Assembly: GCA_905182185.1 (NCBI GenBank)
Contig: CAJJAP010000007.1
Location: 122,524 to 186,523, forward strand
Origin: an uncultured Candidatus Poseidoniales archaeon
Lineage (GTDB): Archaea; Thermoplasmatota; Poseidoniia; Poseidoniales; Poseidoniaceae
DNA: 64,000 nt
Direction: 5' to 3'
The notes beneath the pieces are model-generated. The model worked only from the letters and a program-made list of their open reading frames with translations, did no database searches and was not told the DNA's origin. The position numbers were made by a program, and so were the translations under genes. The stretch's first letter is position 1. Each line of letters opens with the position of its first letter. Of this stretch, positions 53,980-61,764 are shown in pieces.

Positions 53980-54702
53980 TTACAACGAACTTTGTTCAAT
54001 CCATTCGTTGACTAGTTTTGGAAGGATTTTTCCTGCACTGCCAAAATGAGTTTCATCAAACATAAAAGAATTCAAAGGTTCCTCGAGATTGATTAGTATT
54101 GTCTGCGCATTAGACTGTTTGGCGAAATTAACGAGACCTGCTGCCGGATATACATGACCAGAACTTCCCACCACAATGAAGACATCACAGGTCTCAATTT
54201 TATTGTAGATTTCAACCATATTCATTGGCTGTTCTCCAAACCAAACGATGTCAGGTCGAAGGCGACTTGCAGTTTCGCAGCATGTACAGAACTGAAAGTC
54301 ACTTTCAAGGTCGCTTGGCTCCATTCGCTCTTCGCTTTTTCCACTTAGCTCGCACCTAAGCATCCTCAATTGTCCGTGCATGTGGACGACATCCATGATA
54401 CCAGATCTTTCATGTAAATCGTCAACATTTTGAGTGATAAGGAAAAAATCTTTTGCGTATTCTGCTAACTTAGATAATGCAAAGTGGGCAGGATTAGGTT
54501 CCACTTCGGATAGTTGCCGGCGACGTGATTGATAGAATCCCCAAACCATGCTCGGATTACGTTGCCATGCTTGGGGAGTTGCTACTTCTTCCACTGGGTG
54601 CTCCTCCCAAAGTCCGCCATTATCTCGAAAGGTCCGAAGACCTGATTCTGCGGAAATTCCGGCACCGGTCAGTACCACGATGTTTAACTGATTAATCTTC
54701 AT
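53980..54702 (-). CDS. Sir2-family NAD-dependent protein deacylase
   Basis: The sirtuin fold is clear: VLTGAGISAESGLRTFR, then LITQNVDDLHERSG, the catalytic His in VVHMHGQL, and VVGSSGHVYPAAGL. FYQSRRR supplies the YxxR pair that in SIRT5-class enzymes prefers succinyl or malonyl lysine, so it may be a desuccinylase. The zinc module is atypical: one Cys in LRCELSGK and the cluster FCTCCE. The usual first CxxC therefore lacks one cysteine, and zinc binding may be changed. The start at ATG 54702 (MKINQLN) avoids overlap with the gene ending at 54753; the track start at 54756 is less likely. Confidence 0.9.
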   Translation of the reverse strand: MKINQLNIVVLTGAGISAESGLRTFRDNGGLWEEHPVEEVATPQAWQRNPSMVWGFYQSRRRQLSEVEPNPAHFALSKLAEYAKDFFLITQNVDDLHERSGIMDVVHMHGQLRMLRCELSGKSEERMEPSDLESDFQFCTCCETASRLRPDIVWFGEQPMNMVEIYNKIETCDVFIVVGSSGHVYPAAGLVNFAKQSNAQTILINLEEPLNSFMFDETHFGSAGKILPKLVNEWIEQSSL

Positions 54703-54752
54703 CAGTAATGTCGCCGAGTAGTTCTTTGTAAACCTTCGCAGTGACACCAGTT

Positions 54753-55514
54753 TCAAGCACGGTTTCTACGGCTACCTATCATTGCTGCTCCAAGTAGAGC
54801 CACAATGCCAAGTGCTGCTGTGAATCCTGGTAGGAATCCATCACCATCTGCTGAAATGTCATCATCATTGCTTCCATCACCTAGACCGATTATAGTTAGA
54901 TTACCAGATTCAACGTGATAGCCATCTGTCCATGTAACATCAAAGACATAGGTACCATCATAACCAGCAGGAACAGAAAGCATGAGACTTGCTTCTGCGG
55001 TTGCAGTTGAGGTATATGTGGAGGTTAGATTCAAATCAGCGTTAGCGATTGTTACAGTCATGTCGTCTCCTTCAGGATCACTACAGACGACAGAAATCAT
55101 GTATTTAGCGCCATCAACAAGGTCGATAATGTAATCTCCACTCTCAGGTGCAGCTCCAATGCCCACTCTCACATCGAATTCACCATCAGGTAGCATCATT
55201 GCATATGCATAAGCACAAATTGGGAATCTGTTTGTATCAAGATCTTCCCAATCATTATCTTCGGTAGCATCAGGTAGTTCTCCACCATCAGTCTTTACTA
55301 GATTGAAAGTGACAGTTCCACTGTCATCAGGACAGTCTTCAGTGAACCAAGCATTATTGAATTCTTCATATGCGAATGACATATTGTTAGCTGAATCACT
55401 AACACTGGATACACTCCAAGTATCACTGTTATGAATCCAAATGGAATCTACATCGCATCCTTCATCATCAGATATATTATCTTCACTTGAATCACCATCT
55501 TCGATCGTCCCCAA
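54753..55514 (-). CDS. LDLa-like surface protein, C-terminal fragment with PGF-CTERM tail
   Basis: This is the 3' part of a disrupted gene starting at 57368. Its end reads FLPGFTAALGIVALLGAAMI followed by a short Arg-rich tail, a PGF-CTERM sorting signal recognised by archaeosortase A, which swaps the tail for a lipid. The rest is an extracellular beta-sandwich with acidic low-complexity parts and paired Cys (FTEDCPDDSG, VVCSDPEGDDMT). The frame is open upstream of the shown start: it continues through FNNTYSSLLG to a TGA at 55539 that separates it from the preceding fragment in the same frame. It is not an independent gene. Confidence 0.7.
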   Translation of the reverse strand: MGTIEDGDSSEDNISDDEGCDVDSIWIHNSDTWSVSSVSDSANNMSFAYEEFNNAWFTEDCPDDSGTVTFNLVKTDGGELPDATEDNDWEDLDTNRFPICAYAYAMMLPDGEFDVRVGIGAAPESGDYIIDLVDGAKYMISVVCSDPEGDDMTVTIANADLNLTSTYTSTATAEASLMLSVPAGYDGTYVFDVTWTDGYHVESGNLTIIGLGDGSNDDDISADGDGFLPGFTAALGIVALLGAAMIGSRRNRA

Positions 55515-55538
55515 TAGTGAAGAGTATGTGTTGTTGAA

Positions 55539-55754
55539 TCATGCATATGCTGTTGTATCGAATGCGACAACCTCTACCATTATCATGACTATTTCACTTT
55601 CATTTACATTGCTCTCATCAATGCCAACCAGGCCTTCAATTTCCATCCATTGATCAACTCGTGTACCATTCTGGCCGTCTAATTTCATCATAGTGCCATT
55701 TGGCTCATCGGAACCATCTTCACAGTCAGCCTCACCATCATCGTACCATGACAT
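55539..55754 (-). CDS. LDLa-like surface protein, internal fragment (in-frame stop at its end)
   Basis: It starts with MSWYDDGEADCEDGSDEPNGT, an LDLa-like repeat end, then a linker containing VDQWMEIEGLV. It ends with an in-frame TGA (AYA*FNNTYSS), and the following fragment continues in the same frame. That is either a nonsense change (TGG to TGA) or two compensating indels. The start of the fragment is reached from the 55688-55915 ORF by a one-base shift near 55778. It is part of the 57368-54753 gene. Confidence 0.45.
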   Translation of the reverse strand: MSWYDDGEADCEDGSDEPNGTMMKLDGQNGTRVDQWMEIEGLVGIDESNVNESEIVMIMVEVVAFDTTAYA

Positions 55755-55915
55755 TGGAATTTCTGCTCCGGATCCTTGAACATGTCCTCATCCTCATCCT
55801 CAATCACCGTCACCTTCACCTTCTGCTTCATCATCTCAATAAAGGAGTCCACTTCATCTTGTGAAACTTCACCATCATTATTGCCCAAGAACATATCAGC
55901 CATCATTGCATACAT
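55688..55915 (-). CDS. LDLa-like surface protein, internal EF-hand-like fragment
   Basis: The coding portion is about 55780-55915 and reads ADMFLGNNDGEVSQDEVDSFI, an EF-hand-like calcium loop (Asn/Asp-Gly-x-Val-x-x-x-Glu), followed by a helix and acidic VIEDEDEDMFKD. Frames change on both sides. It is not a gene of its own. It shows that the full protein had a calcium-binding module between its LDLa-like repeats. Confidence 0.4.
   Translation of the reverse strand: MYAMMADMFLGNNDGEVSQDEVDSFIEMMKQKVKVTVIEDEDEDMFKDPEQKFQCHGTMMVRLTVKMVPMSQMAL
55693..55764 (-). repeat. 72-bp direct repeat, copy 1 (second copy 56284-56355)
   Basis: This 72-base block differs by one base from 56284-56355, and both encode the same LDLa-like unit (IPMSWYDDGEADCEDGSDEPNGT). 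The near identity at DNA level indicates a recent duplication or gene conversion, and a place where an assembler could misjoin. Confidence 0.85.
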
Positions 55916-57368
55916 TGCAATTCGCTTCAGAATCGTCAGTAACCATTGTACTCATTGACCATGACAAACTCCATCGATGGTCGTCATCCCATTGCTCGAA
56001 CCAGATGTCGAAGCCTTGCGAAACGAACTCCATATCTTCGCCTTCTTCATTATCAGTACCATATGACTCATCCCCACCATCGTAAGGACAATCATCGTAT
56101 CCATCGTTTACTTGATGAATCCAAATTTCGCTTCCATCAGAACATTCAAACCAGTTTATTTCGTTTCCATCAACATCATACTGTTGCTCATCGGAACCAT
56201 CATCACAATCTTCTTCGCCGTCATTTACCCACTCTAGTGGAATTTCTTCACCATTGTCACAAATGAACGTGTCTTCACTACCGGTGCCATTTGGCTCATC
56301 TGAACCATCTTCACAGTCAGCCTCACCATCATCGTACCATGACATTGGAATTTCTTCACCATTGTCACAAATGAACGTGTCTTCTACTTCTTCGCACTGC
56401 ATATAGTCTCCATAACAGAAAAAGGTTCCGTCATAGGCAAGATAGTTTGTTGTGCTACTCTCGATTAACACCGATGCCCAGTAGTCTCCATATGATTGAT
56501 TATTGCTAGAAAGAATCTCGTCAATATCAAAACCTATTGAAGTAGTGTTTGAATCAATCGTGCCATTATCCCATGTTTCAAAACTGGTAAAGTCACCAAA
56601 ATCTGTTCCAATGGTTGCAGAGTAATGGAGTGTTGAATTATCTGGCATATCATAAAGGTCAACTGTCATCATCATTGTAGTGTTATTATAAAAAATATAG
56701 ATACTAGGTTCTACTGGCTCTTCTCCAATTTGGATACAGATCTCATCAGAATCTATTTCGAAACCATCAGCAGTTTCAGCGATTAAGAATAAGCAAAAGT
56801 ATCCATCGCCTTGTCCTCCAATATCAATCGTATCTCCATTGGAGACATTATACAATACTTGTTCATTTCCTGTCCATTCATCGAAAAGCGAAGCGGTGAT
56901 TGTTTCATTGCTTACATTAATTCCTGTAACAAGTAATGTAGCAACCATGGTAGTCTCGTCATATATGATATCAACTTGAGTTTCTGAACAGTTCAGGCCC
57001 ATGCAGATAGTTCCATCTACAGAGCCATAATAGTAATCATTCCAAACCGATATACTCAACATGTAATATCCGTCGCTAAGATTGGTGGTGAGTGAGACAT
57101 TCGCGGTAGGAATATCGAAACCTTCGACATAGAATTGTTCATTCCAATCATAATCCATTATTGAAACAGCATAATCGAATGTTGTTGTATTGAGTAAAGG
57201 TGTTGGAATAATGGTCACAGTTCCTGTTTCGTTGTCCCAATTCCAATCAAAACCATGTTCCTCGTCATGGTCGGCGGAGGAGATTCCAGCAAAAGTTGTG
57301 GTAATTAATGCAAGAGCCAAAAAGATGGCACCAGCAGGCTTTCGTATTGACATAGTGATTTGTGTCAT
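55896..57368 (-). CDS. LDLa-like surface protein, N-terminal fragment with signal peptide and LDLa-like repeats
   Basis: ATG 57368 lies about where transcription should start given the TATA box at 57391, so the message may be leaderless. The signal peptide (KPAGAIFLALALITTTFAGISSA) is followed by extracellular beta-strand modules. At about residues 370-440 come three Cys-rich units: TFICDNGEEIPMSWYDDG then EADCEDGSDE, TFICDNGEEIPLEWVNDG then EEDCDDGSDE, and a variant with CPYDGGDE. The DCxDGSDE core is that of LDL-receptor class A calcium loops. It ends out of frame near 55920. The full protein would run to a PGF-CTERM at 54753. Confidence 0.75.
   Translation of the reverse strand: MTQITMSIRKPAGAIFLALALITTTFAGISSADHDEEHGFDWNWDNETGTVTIIPTPLLNTTTFDYAVSIMDYDWNEQFYVEGFDIPTANVSLTTNLSDGYYMLSISVWNDYYYGSVDGTICMGLNCSETQVDIIYDETTMVATLLVTGINVSNETITASLFDEWTGNEQVLYNVSNGDTIDIGGQGDGYFCLFLIAETADGFEIDSDEICIQIGEEPVEPSIYIFYNNTTMMMTVDLYDMPDNSTLHYSATIGTDFGDFTSFETWDNGTIDSNTTSIGFDIDEILSSNNQSYGDYWASVLIESSTTNYLAYDGTFFCYGDYMQCEEVEDTFICDNGEEIPMSWYDDGEADCEDGSDEPNGTGSEDTFICDNGEEIPLEWVNDGEEDCDDGSDEQQYDVDGNEINWFECSDGSEIWIHQVNDGYDDCPYDGGDESYGTDNEEGEDMEFVSQGFDIWFEQWDDDHRWSLSWSMSTMVTDDSEANCNVCNDG
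56239..56276 (-). repeat. 38-bp direct repeat, copy 1 (second copy 56347-56384)
   Basis: GGAATTTCTTCACCATTGTC and the following 18 bases are repeated without change at 56347-56384. They encode the TFICDNGEEIP start of two successive LDLa-like units 108 bp apart, suggesting expansion by tandem duplication of whole modules. Confidence 0.85.
56284..56355 (-). repeat. 72-bp direct repeat, copy 2 of the LDLa-like unit
   Basis: This is the counterpart of 55693-55764 (71 of 72 bases equal by eye). It carries the unit that follows the first TFICDNGEEIPMSWYDD in the N-terminal fragment. Confidence 0.85.
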
Positions 57369-57390
57369 AATCAATAATTTTTGGGTTTAG

Positions 57391-57398
57391 CATATAAA
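57391..57398 (-). promoter_or_regulatory. TATA box TTTATATG of the LDLa-like gene
   Basis: On the minus strand AAATATTTATATGC is one of the best TATA matches in the window. The start point about 25 bases on falls close to the ATG at 57368, predicting a leaderless mRNA. Confidence 0.55.
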
Positions 57399-57437
57399 TA
57401 TTTAGCCGGCAATAAAGAATTAATCTGTTTTCTTGTA

Positions 57438-57515
57438 ATTATTCTTCAGCAGGAGCTGAATACCAACGCCCTTGGAATTAATTTATTAGATTACAGCATA
57501 CTTTGTTCAATCCAT
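57438..57515 (-). pseudogene. Remnants of the M28 and sirtuin gene ends
   Basis: Minus strand of about 57438-57478 repeats the last 41 bases of the M28 gene (39 of 41 equal: FQGRWYSAPAEE then stop). Directly to its right, about 57489-57515, is a copy of the sirtuin gene's 3' end (24 of 27 equal, WIEQS then a terminal Leu and stop). In the intact locus (53922-54005) the two tails are on opposite strands; here both read on the minus strand. They look like leftovers of lost paralogs after rearrangement. Confidence 0.65.
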
Positions 57516-57584
57516 TGCATGTCTCTGAAAAGATAGGCTTCGGTTATAGGGTTAGATTATATGCAATATGTTGGAGGCAAATAC

Positions 57585-58016
57585 ATGAACTGGAGTTTAT
57601 TTGCCATATTCCTAATTTTAGGTTTTACATTTTCAACTTCAGGTTGTCTTGGAACGAGTGAGGTTCGTTACACTTACTCGATGGAAGATTCAACAGATAA
57701 TACAAACTCGGATGATACCTCCGATCTCCTGTTCACACTTACTTTAAACAGTGGAATGGATATGGCAATTTCCGAATTAGATATAATTGTCAAGCAAAGG
57801 GGCACCTCTCACGTCTGTGCAACCTCTGGTGGTGAAGGAAACTGCACTATAGTACAGTTATTTGATTCAGATGAATCACTATGGGAAATTGGCGAAACTT
57901 TGATGATCAATGAAAATGGTGTTGATATCTGTTCGAATGATTGCATCATCACACTCGCTATCTCTGGTCCGAAAGATGCCAAGATAATTGGCCCGACCAT
58001 CATCAGCACTTCATGA
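57585..58016 (+). CDS. Small secreted lipoprotein, function unknown
   Basis: From ATG 57585 (GGAGG upstream; the track ORF starts at 57561) the 143-residue product has a signal peptide with lipobox FSTSGC (MNWSLFAIFLILGFTFS). A Ser/Thr/Asp linker and an Ig-like domain of beta strands follow, with four cysteines that could pair (HVCATSGGEGNC; DICSNDC). Its fold resembles the archaeal secreted DUF-type beta-sandwich with TxxxGxD start, but I know no name. It is the only plus-strand gene between two disrupted minus-strand surface genes. Confidence 0.75.
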   Translation: MNWSLFAIFLILGFTFSTSGCLGTSEVRYTYSMEDSTDNTNSDDTSDLLFTLTLNSGMDMAISELDIIVKQRGTSHVCATSGGEGNCTIVQLFDSDESLWEIGETLMINENGVDICSNDCIITLAISGPKDAKIIGPTIISTS

Positions 58017-58130
58017 AAGTGATTCGGCGTCTATTGAAATCAATCAACAAGGTTTGCGCCATCTCATCTGAAGATACCTCCTGAGTTATCCCCAAAATCA
58101 ATCTAATCATAAAGACAAATCCACTGATGT

Positions 58131-58718
58131 TCAAACCAACCACAAACCTATAGAATTATACCAAGATTGGTAGGAATAGCAATTCGCATCGGCCGAGTAT
58201 ATCATCAGATAACTGCTCCCAGTGAAAATAGTAGAATCCCACTCAAGGTCGATAGTGAAAGTTCCATCTGCATTTGCAGTATAACAAGTGTAAACCCATT
58301 GGGAATCTTCGACATCGTATTGAGCGACTCCAAACCTTTGTTGTGGGCTAAAGGTTTGCCCAGTTAAGACATAGACTCTATCCAATTCTGCTACAGAGCA
58401 GGGAATAGAAGAATTCAACTGGATTCCCATCGTAATGAATTGATTACTTTGGCATGATGAATAATCAAATGTTAATCCTGAATTGACATATATATTTTCA
58501 GATGTAGCACTAACTCCCCAAAATGGTGAGCCTCCACTAATATTTTCAAATTCGTAAAACAATAATGGCATTGAATGACCTGACAAATCTTTAATCTCAA
58601 AGTGAAGATGTGGCCCTGTACTCCAACCCGTATTTCCACTCAAAGCGATGTTTTGTCCAGCATCGACACTATCGCCAACTTCGACAAGTGATCCATTTAC
58701 AGTCAAATGTGCATACAT
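58131..58718 (-). CDS. M23 peptidase, C-terminal part (frameshifted from 58768-59670)
   Basis: This frame holds the second half of a LytM/M23 zinc peptidase domain: [21 protein letters not shown] and the metal motif [10 protein letters not shown] (HxH). After it lies a beta domain of about 120 residues with two Cys pairs ([18 protein letters not shown]). The frame is open upstream of the shown ATG ([14 protein letters not shown]) and joins the N-terminal ORF if one C is removed from a CCCC run near 58782. The shown start is an internal Met, so this is not a separate gene. Confidence 0.72.
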   Translation of the reverse strand: MYAHLTVNGSLVEVGDSVDAGQNIALSGNTGWSTGPHLHFEIKDLSGHSMPLLFYEFENISGGSPFWGVSATSENIYVNSGLTFDYSSCQSNQFITMGIQLNSSIPCSVAELDRVYVLTGQTFSPQQRFGVAQYDVEDSQWVYTCYTANADGTFTIDLEWDSTIFTGSSYLMIYSADANCYSYQSWYNSIGLWLV

Positions 58719-58767
58719 AGCAAAAGTGGAATCTCCATGGTCAATAATGACGAAATTTGATTCGTTT

Positions 58768-59670
58768 TCACAGGCTGATGTGGGGACATCCAGTGGAAAA
58801 GTTCTCCACTACTTGAATTACAATTCCCGATATGGCCGCAACTATAGTAGTGTTTTCTGGGATAGGGAAATCAACAGCATTTAGCATGTGATCATTGTGG
58901 CTGACAAAACCGTTTGAGGCCTGAGATACTGTAATATTAAATCCATACTGAAAGGGTAAGTACGTCCAAACGATATCCTTAGAGATACACTTGCCATTCA
59001 TTTCTTTTGTGTTGCTTGAACATGTAAGTTGCCCATTCTCAAGTTGCTCTATCTGCTCCTCAAGGACCGTTATATTACCAGATAAAGTAGTAGTGAGATT
59101 TTGATAATAATCGCTTTGAGATTGTAAAACAGCGATAGCAGCATTATTATCAGACAATTGTTGTTGGAAATCTGCGATGGTAGCATTATTATCAGATAAT
59201 TGTTGTTGTAAATCTAGTAGTGAACTATTGAGCGAAACGATAGTCGCATTCAATGAGGTCATGTCGTTTTGCAAACTTTCAATCGATGCGTTCAAAGCAT
59301 CACTTTGCTCACCAGAAGTTGAAAGAGAATCATTCAAATCCATTTGCAATTGACTTAAAGCAGTTAAATTATCTGATAATTGTATTTTAATCTCATCTAT
59401 CTGCAAGTTTAATCCGCTGGCATTTACTTCCGATTGGTTGTACTCCATCCGCCAATAGCGAAGTACAATCAAAATATCTTCTCTCTCATCTTGCAAAGAT
59501 TTTATGTCGTCATTTAATTGCTGATTGATATCATCAACTGTCGATTTGTCCTGGTCTAATTGAGTATATTCATCTTCAATTTGCATATTATTGGAAACCG
59601 TCAAAACATTTCCGATTCCACTCAAGCCGATAACTAGAATCATTACCAGTGTCAAATTATTTGTCGCCAT
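58768..59670 (-). CDS. M23 peptidase, N-terminal part: membrane anchor and coiled coil
   Basis: The protein opens with a signal-anchor helix ([20 protein letters not shown]). A coiled coil of about 180 residues rich in Asn and Gln follows ([24 protein letters not shown]). The peptidase start has [18 protein letters not shown], the first zinc ligands His and Asp. This plan (coiled coil plus M23) recalls EnvC/NlpD-type cell-wall regulators, although archaea lack murein, so the substrate is unknown. A frame change near 58782 splits off the HxH half. The whole gene would span 59670 to 58131 and code for about 510 residues. Confidence 0.74.
   Translation of the reverse strand: MATNNLTLVMILVIGLSGIGNVLTVSNNMQIEDEYTQLDQDKSTVDDINQQLNDDIKSLQDEREDILIVLRYWRMEYNQSEVNASGLNLQIDEIKIQLSDNLTALSQLQMDLNDSLSTSGEQSDALNASIESLQNDMTSLNATIVSLNSSLLDLQQQLSDNNATIADFQQQLSDNNAAIAVLQSQSDYYQNLTTTLSGNITVLEEQIEQLENGQLTCSSNTKEMNGKCISKDIVWTYLPFQYGFNITVSQASNGFVSHNDHMLNAVDFPIPENTTIVAAISGIVIQVVENFSTGCPHISL
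59132..59215 (-). repeat. 42-bp tandem repeat, two copies, in the M23 coiled coil
   Basis: Two adjacent 42-base units encode near-identical 14-residue blocks ([14 protein letters not shown] and [14 protein letters not shown]), that is, two heptads each. The unit length keeps the coiled-coil register. Confidence 0.8.
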
Positions 59671-59754
59671 AACTAAAGCACAAATTAATTCTTATTTCAA
59701 ACGATGCTGCTTTAATGTAAGTCAATTGAATCATAAAGACAATTGCATTTACCA

Positions 59755-60216
59755 TTATTCTTCCAAGTCAAGAAGATTTACACCTTGTTCTACTTGGTCA
59801 CCAGCATTGAAATTAATCGCAGTAACTGTACCATCTGTTGATGCAACGATTTTATGCTCCATCTTCATCGCTTCTAAGATCATCAAAGTAGTCCCAGCAC
59901 TCACTTCTTGACCAACTGAAACCATTACTTCGAGAACTTTTCCTGGCATTGGTGCTGTCAATCCACCTTGTTCTTCACTGGCATTAGCCCCTGGTTCAAT
60001 TCTTTCCAGTTTGAAAGTGTGGCCACTGAGATGAATCCACCAAACATCACCAACCTTGGCTGCTCTTGCAAGATGCACTGAACCATCTGCAGTTGTTACT
60101 TGCAATCTGCCATCATTGAGAATCTGGCAAGATTGGCCTTCATACAACCATGAATCTCCTTGCTTAGAGATATTGACTTCAACTAATCCATCTGCACTTT
60201 TGAACTGGTTCTGCAT
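59755..60216 (-). CDS. Biotin carboxyl carrier protein (acyl-CoA carboxylase)
   Basis: This 153-residue protein ends in a biotinyl domain with the attachment motif LEAMKMEHKI (biotin on the Lys). An N-terminal segment of about 70 residues (VEVNISKQGDSWLYEG) forms a small beta domain as in MCC/PCC alpha subunits. The start at ATG 60216 overlaps the biotin carboxylase stop as TGATG with GGAGGTTTCCTTG as ribosome site; the track start at 60324 is inside the upstream gene. It carries CO2 between the biotin carboxylase and the carboxyltransferase encoded just upstream. Confidence 0.92.
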   Translation of the reverse strand: MQNQFKSADGLVEVNISKQGDSWLYEGQSCQILNDGRLQVTTADGSVHLARAAKVGDVWWIHLSGHTFKLERIEPGANASEEQGGLTAPMPGKVLEVMVSVGQEVSAGTTLMILEAMKMEHKIVASTDGTVTAINFNAGDQVEQGVNLLDLEE

Positions 60217-61736
60217 CAAGGAAACCTCCTGTTCAAAGTGTGGAATGGGCTGACTGGACCATCGGATATGACTTGATTGGAATTGGAAGAAGTTCTGCGC
60301 TGTAGCCCATTCACCTCTGCACAAGAAGCAACTAATAGTGCAGCACTTTGAATTGATTGAGAAACATTAGGCGACCAGCCATTAGGCCAAAGTCTGTCGA
60401 TTGTGGTAGTATCGGTTGTTCCGTTAATCACCTCTGATTGGTCGCACAATTCTCGCAAGAATCTGATATTGGTAGTAGTTCCTAGAACTACAAATTCGTC
60501 CAGTGCTCTTCTCATTCGCTGTAATGCTTCAGGGCGACTTGGTGCCCAAACGATTAGTTTTGCAAGCATTGGGTCATAATTTGGTGTGACTTCGTCTCCC
60601 TCTCTAACGCCGGTATCCAAACGGACACCTGGGCCTTCAGGGGGTGAGAATACTGCTAATTTTCCAATTGCTGGAAGGAAGTTATTGGCTGCATCTTCTG
60701 CATATAATCGCACTTCAATAGAGTGACCGCGTATCATCAAATCTCCACATGACATCGGTTCACCGGCTGCGATTCTCAATTGCTCTCTAACCAAGTCAAC
60801 GCCTGTAACCAATTCTGTAACCGGATGTTCAACTTGAATTCGCGTATTCATTTCAAGGAAAAAGAATTCACCATTAGGCGCTAATAAGAACTCAACAGTC
60901 CCCGCACCTTCGTAATCAACTGCTTGTGCTGCTGCAACAGCAGCACTTCCCATAGCGTCTCTTATTTGTGCAGTCATCGTTGCACATGGCGCTTCTTCGA
61001 ATACTTTCTGATGTCTTCTTTGAACACTGCACTCTCGCTCTCCAAGGTGAATAGTTCTGCCATGCCTATCGGCAAGAATTTGAATTTCAACGTGCTTAGA
61101 ACCGGTTAGTAATCTCTCAATATAGACTCGGCCATCACCGAATGCTGCAATCGCTTCTCGGCGAGCGCCTTGGGCAGATGAAATCAATTCGCTTGGATCA
61201 TGAACTGCCCGCATTCCTTTACCACCACCGCCACTTGATGCTTTGAGAAGAAGTGGATATCCGACTCTATGGCTGGCATTTTCAATTGCGATAAGCGCAG
61301 CCTCTTCTTCAACCTCTTCGATTTCTTCACCAGGAATTACAGGAACTCCAGCATTACGCATGGTGATTCTGGCAGTCATCTTATCGCCCATTTGAGTGAT
61401 TGCAGCCGGACTTGGTCCGACCCATTGGATTCCCGCATCCCCTACTGCTTGAGCAAAGTCTGCTCTTTCTGATAAGAATCCAAAACCAGGATGAATTGCA
61501 TCGGAGCCTGTTGCTGCTGCGATTCGTAAAATCTGTTGTTGGTCGAGATAGGTTTGTGCAATCGTATCTCCACTGAGTTGTACCGCTTCATCAGCTAATT
61601 CAACGAACAGTGATTTTGCATCATTGCTTGCGTATATTGCCACTGATGCAATTCCAGCCTCACTACAAGCACGGAGAATTCGGCAAGCGATTTCACCACG
61701 GTTTGCCACCAGAACTTTAGTCAGTTTGTTGGCCAT
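60216..61736 (-). CDS. Biotin carboxylase subunit of methylcrotonyl-CoA-type carboxylase
   Basis: This ATP-grasp enzyme carboxylates biotin on BCCP. The N-terminal VLVANRGEIACRILRAC, the glycine-rich loop KASSGGGGKGMR, ERECSVQRRHQKVFEEAPC, and FLEMNTRIQVEHPVTE are canonical. ATG 61736 is preceded by GAGGTGAGATT; the track start at 61805 lies in the hydratase gene. The protein has about 506 residues; after residue 445 the C-terminus loses similarity and overlaps the BCCP start. In most MCC alpha subunits BCCP is fused; here it is a separate ORF coupled by a stop/start overlap. Confidence 0.95.
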   Translation of the reverse strand: MANKLTKVLVANRGEIACRILRACSEAGIASVAIYASNDAKSLFVELADEAVQLSGDTIAQTYLDQQQILRIAAATGSDAIHPGFGFLSERADFAQAVGDAGIQWVGPSPAAITQMGDKMTARITMRNAGVPVIPGEEIEEVEEEAALIAIENASHRVGYPLLLKASSGGGGKGMRAVHDPSELISSAQGARREAIAAFGDGRVYIERLLTGSKHVEIQILADRHGRTIHLGERECSVQRRHQKVFEEAPCATMTAQIRDAMGSAAVAAAQAVDYEGAGTVEFLLAPNGEFFFLEMNTRIQVEHPVTELVTGVDLVREQLRIAAGEPMSCGDLMIRGHSIEVRLYAEDAANNFLPAIGKLAVFSPPEGPGVRLDTGVREGDEVTPNYDPMLAKLIVWAPSRPEALQRMRRALDEFVVLGTTTNIRFLRELCDQSEVINGTTDTTTIDRLWPNGWSPNVSQSIQSAALLVASCAEVNGLQRRTSSNSNQVISDGPVSPFHTLNRRFP

Positions 61737-61764
61737 AATCTCACCTCTTACAATTTGAAATCGC

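Noticed and set aside
55539-55541. TGA recoding as selenocysteine
   Set aside because: No archaeal SECIS-like element was seen and the context predicts Trp; Sec use is not expected in this lineage.
55946-56266. 106-residue His-rich plus-strand ORF
   Set aside because: The His and Arg runs are the antisense reading of GAT/GAA-rich LDLa-like repeats, so it is not a metal-binding protein.
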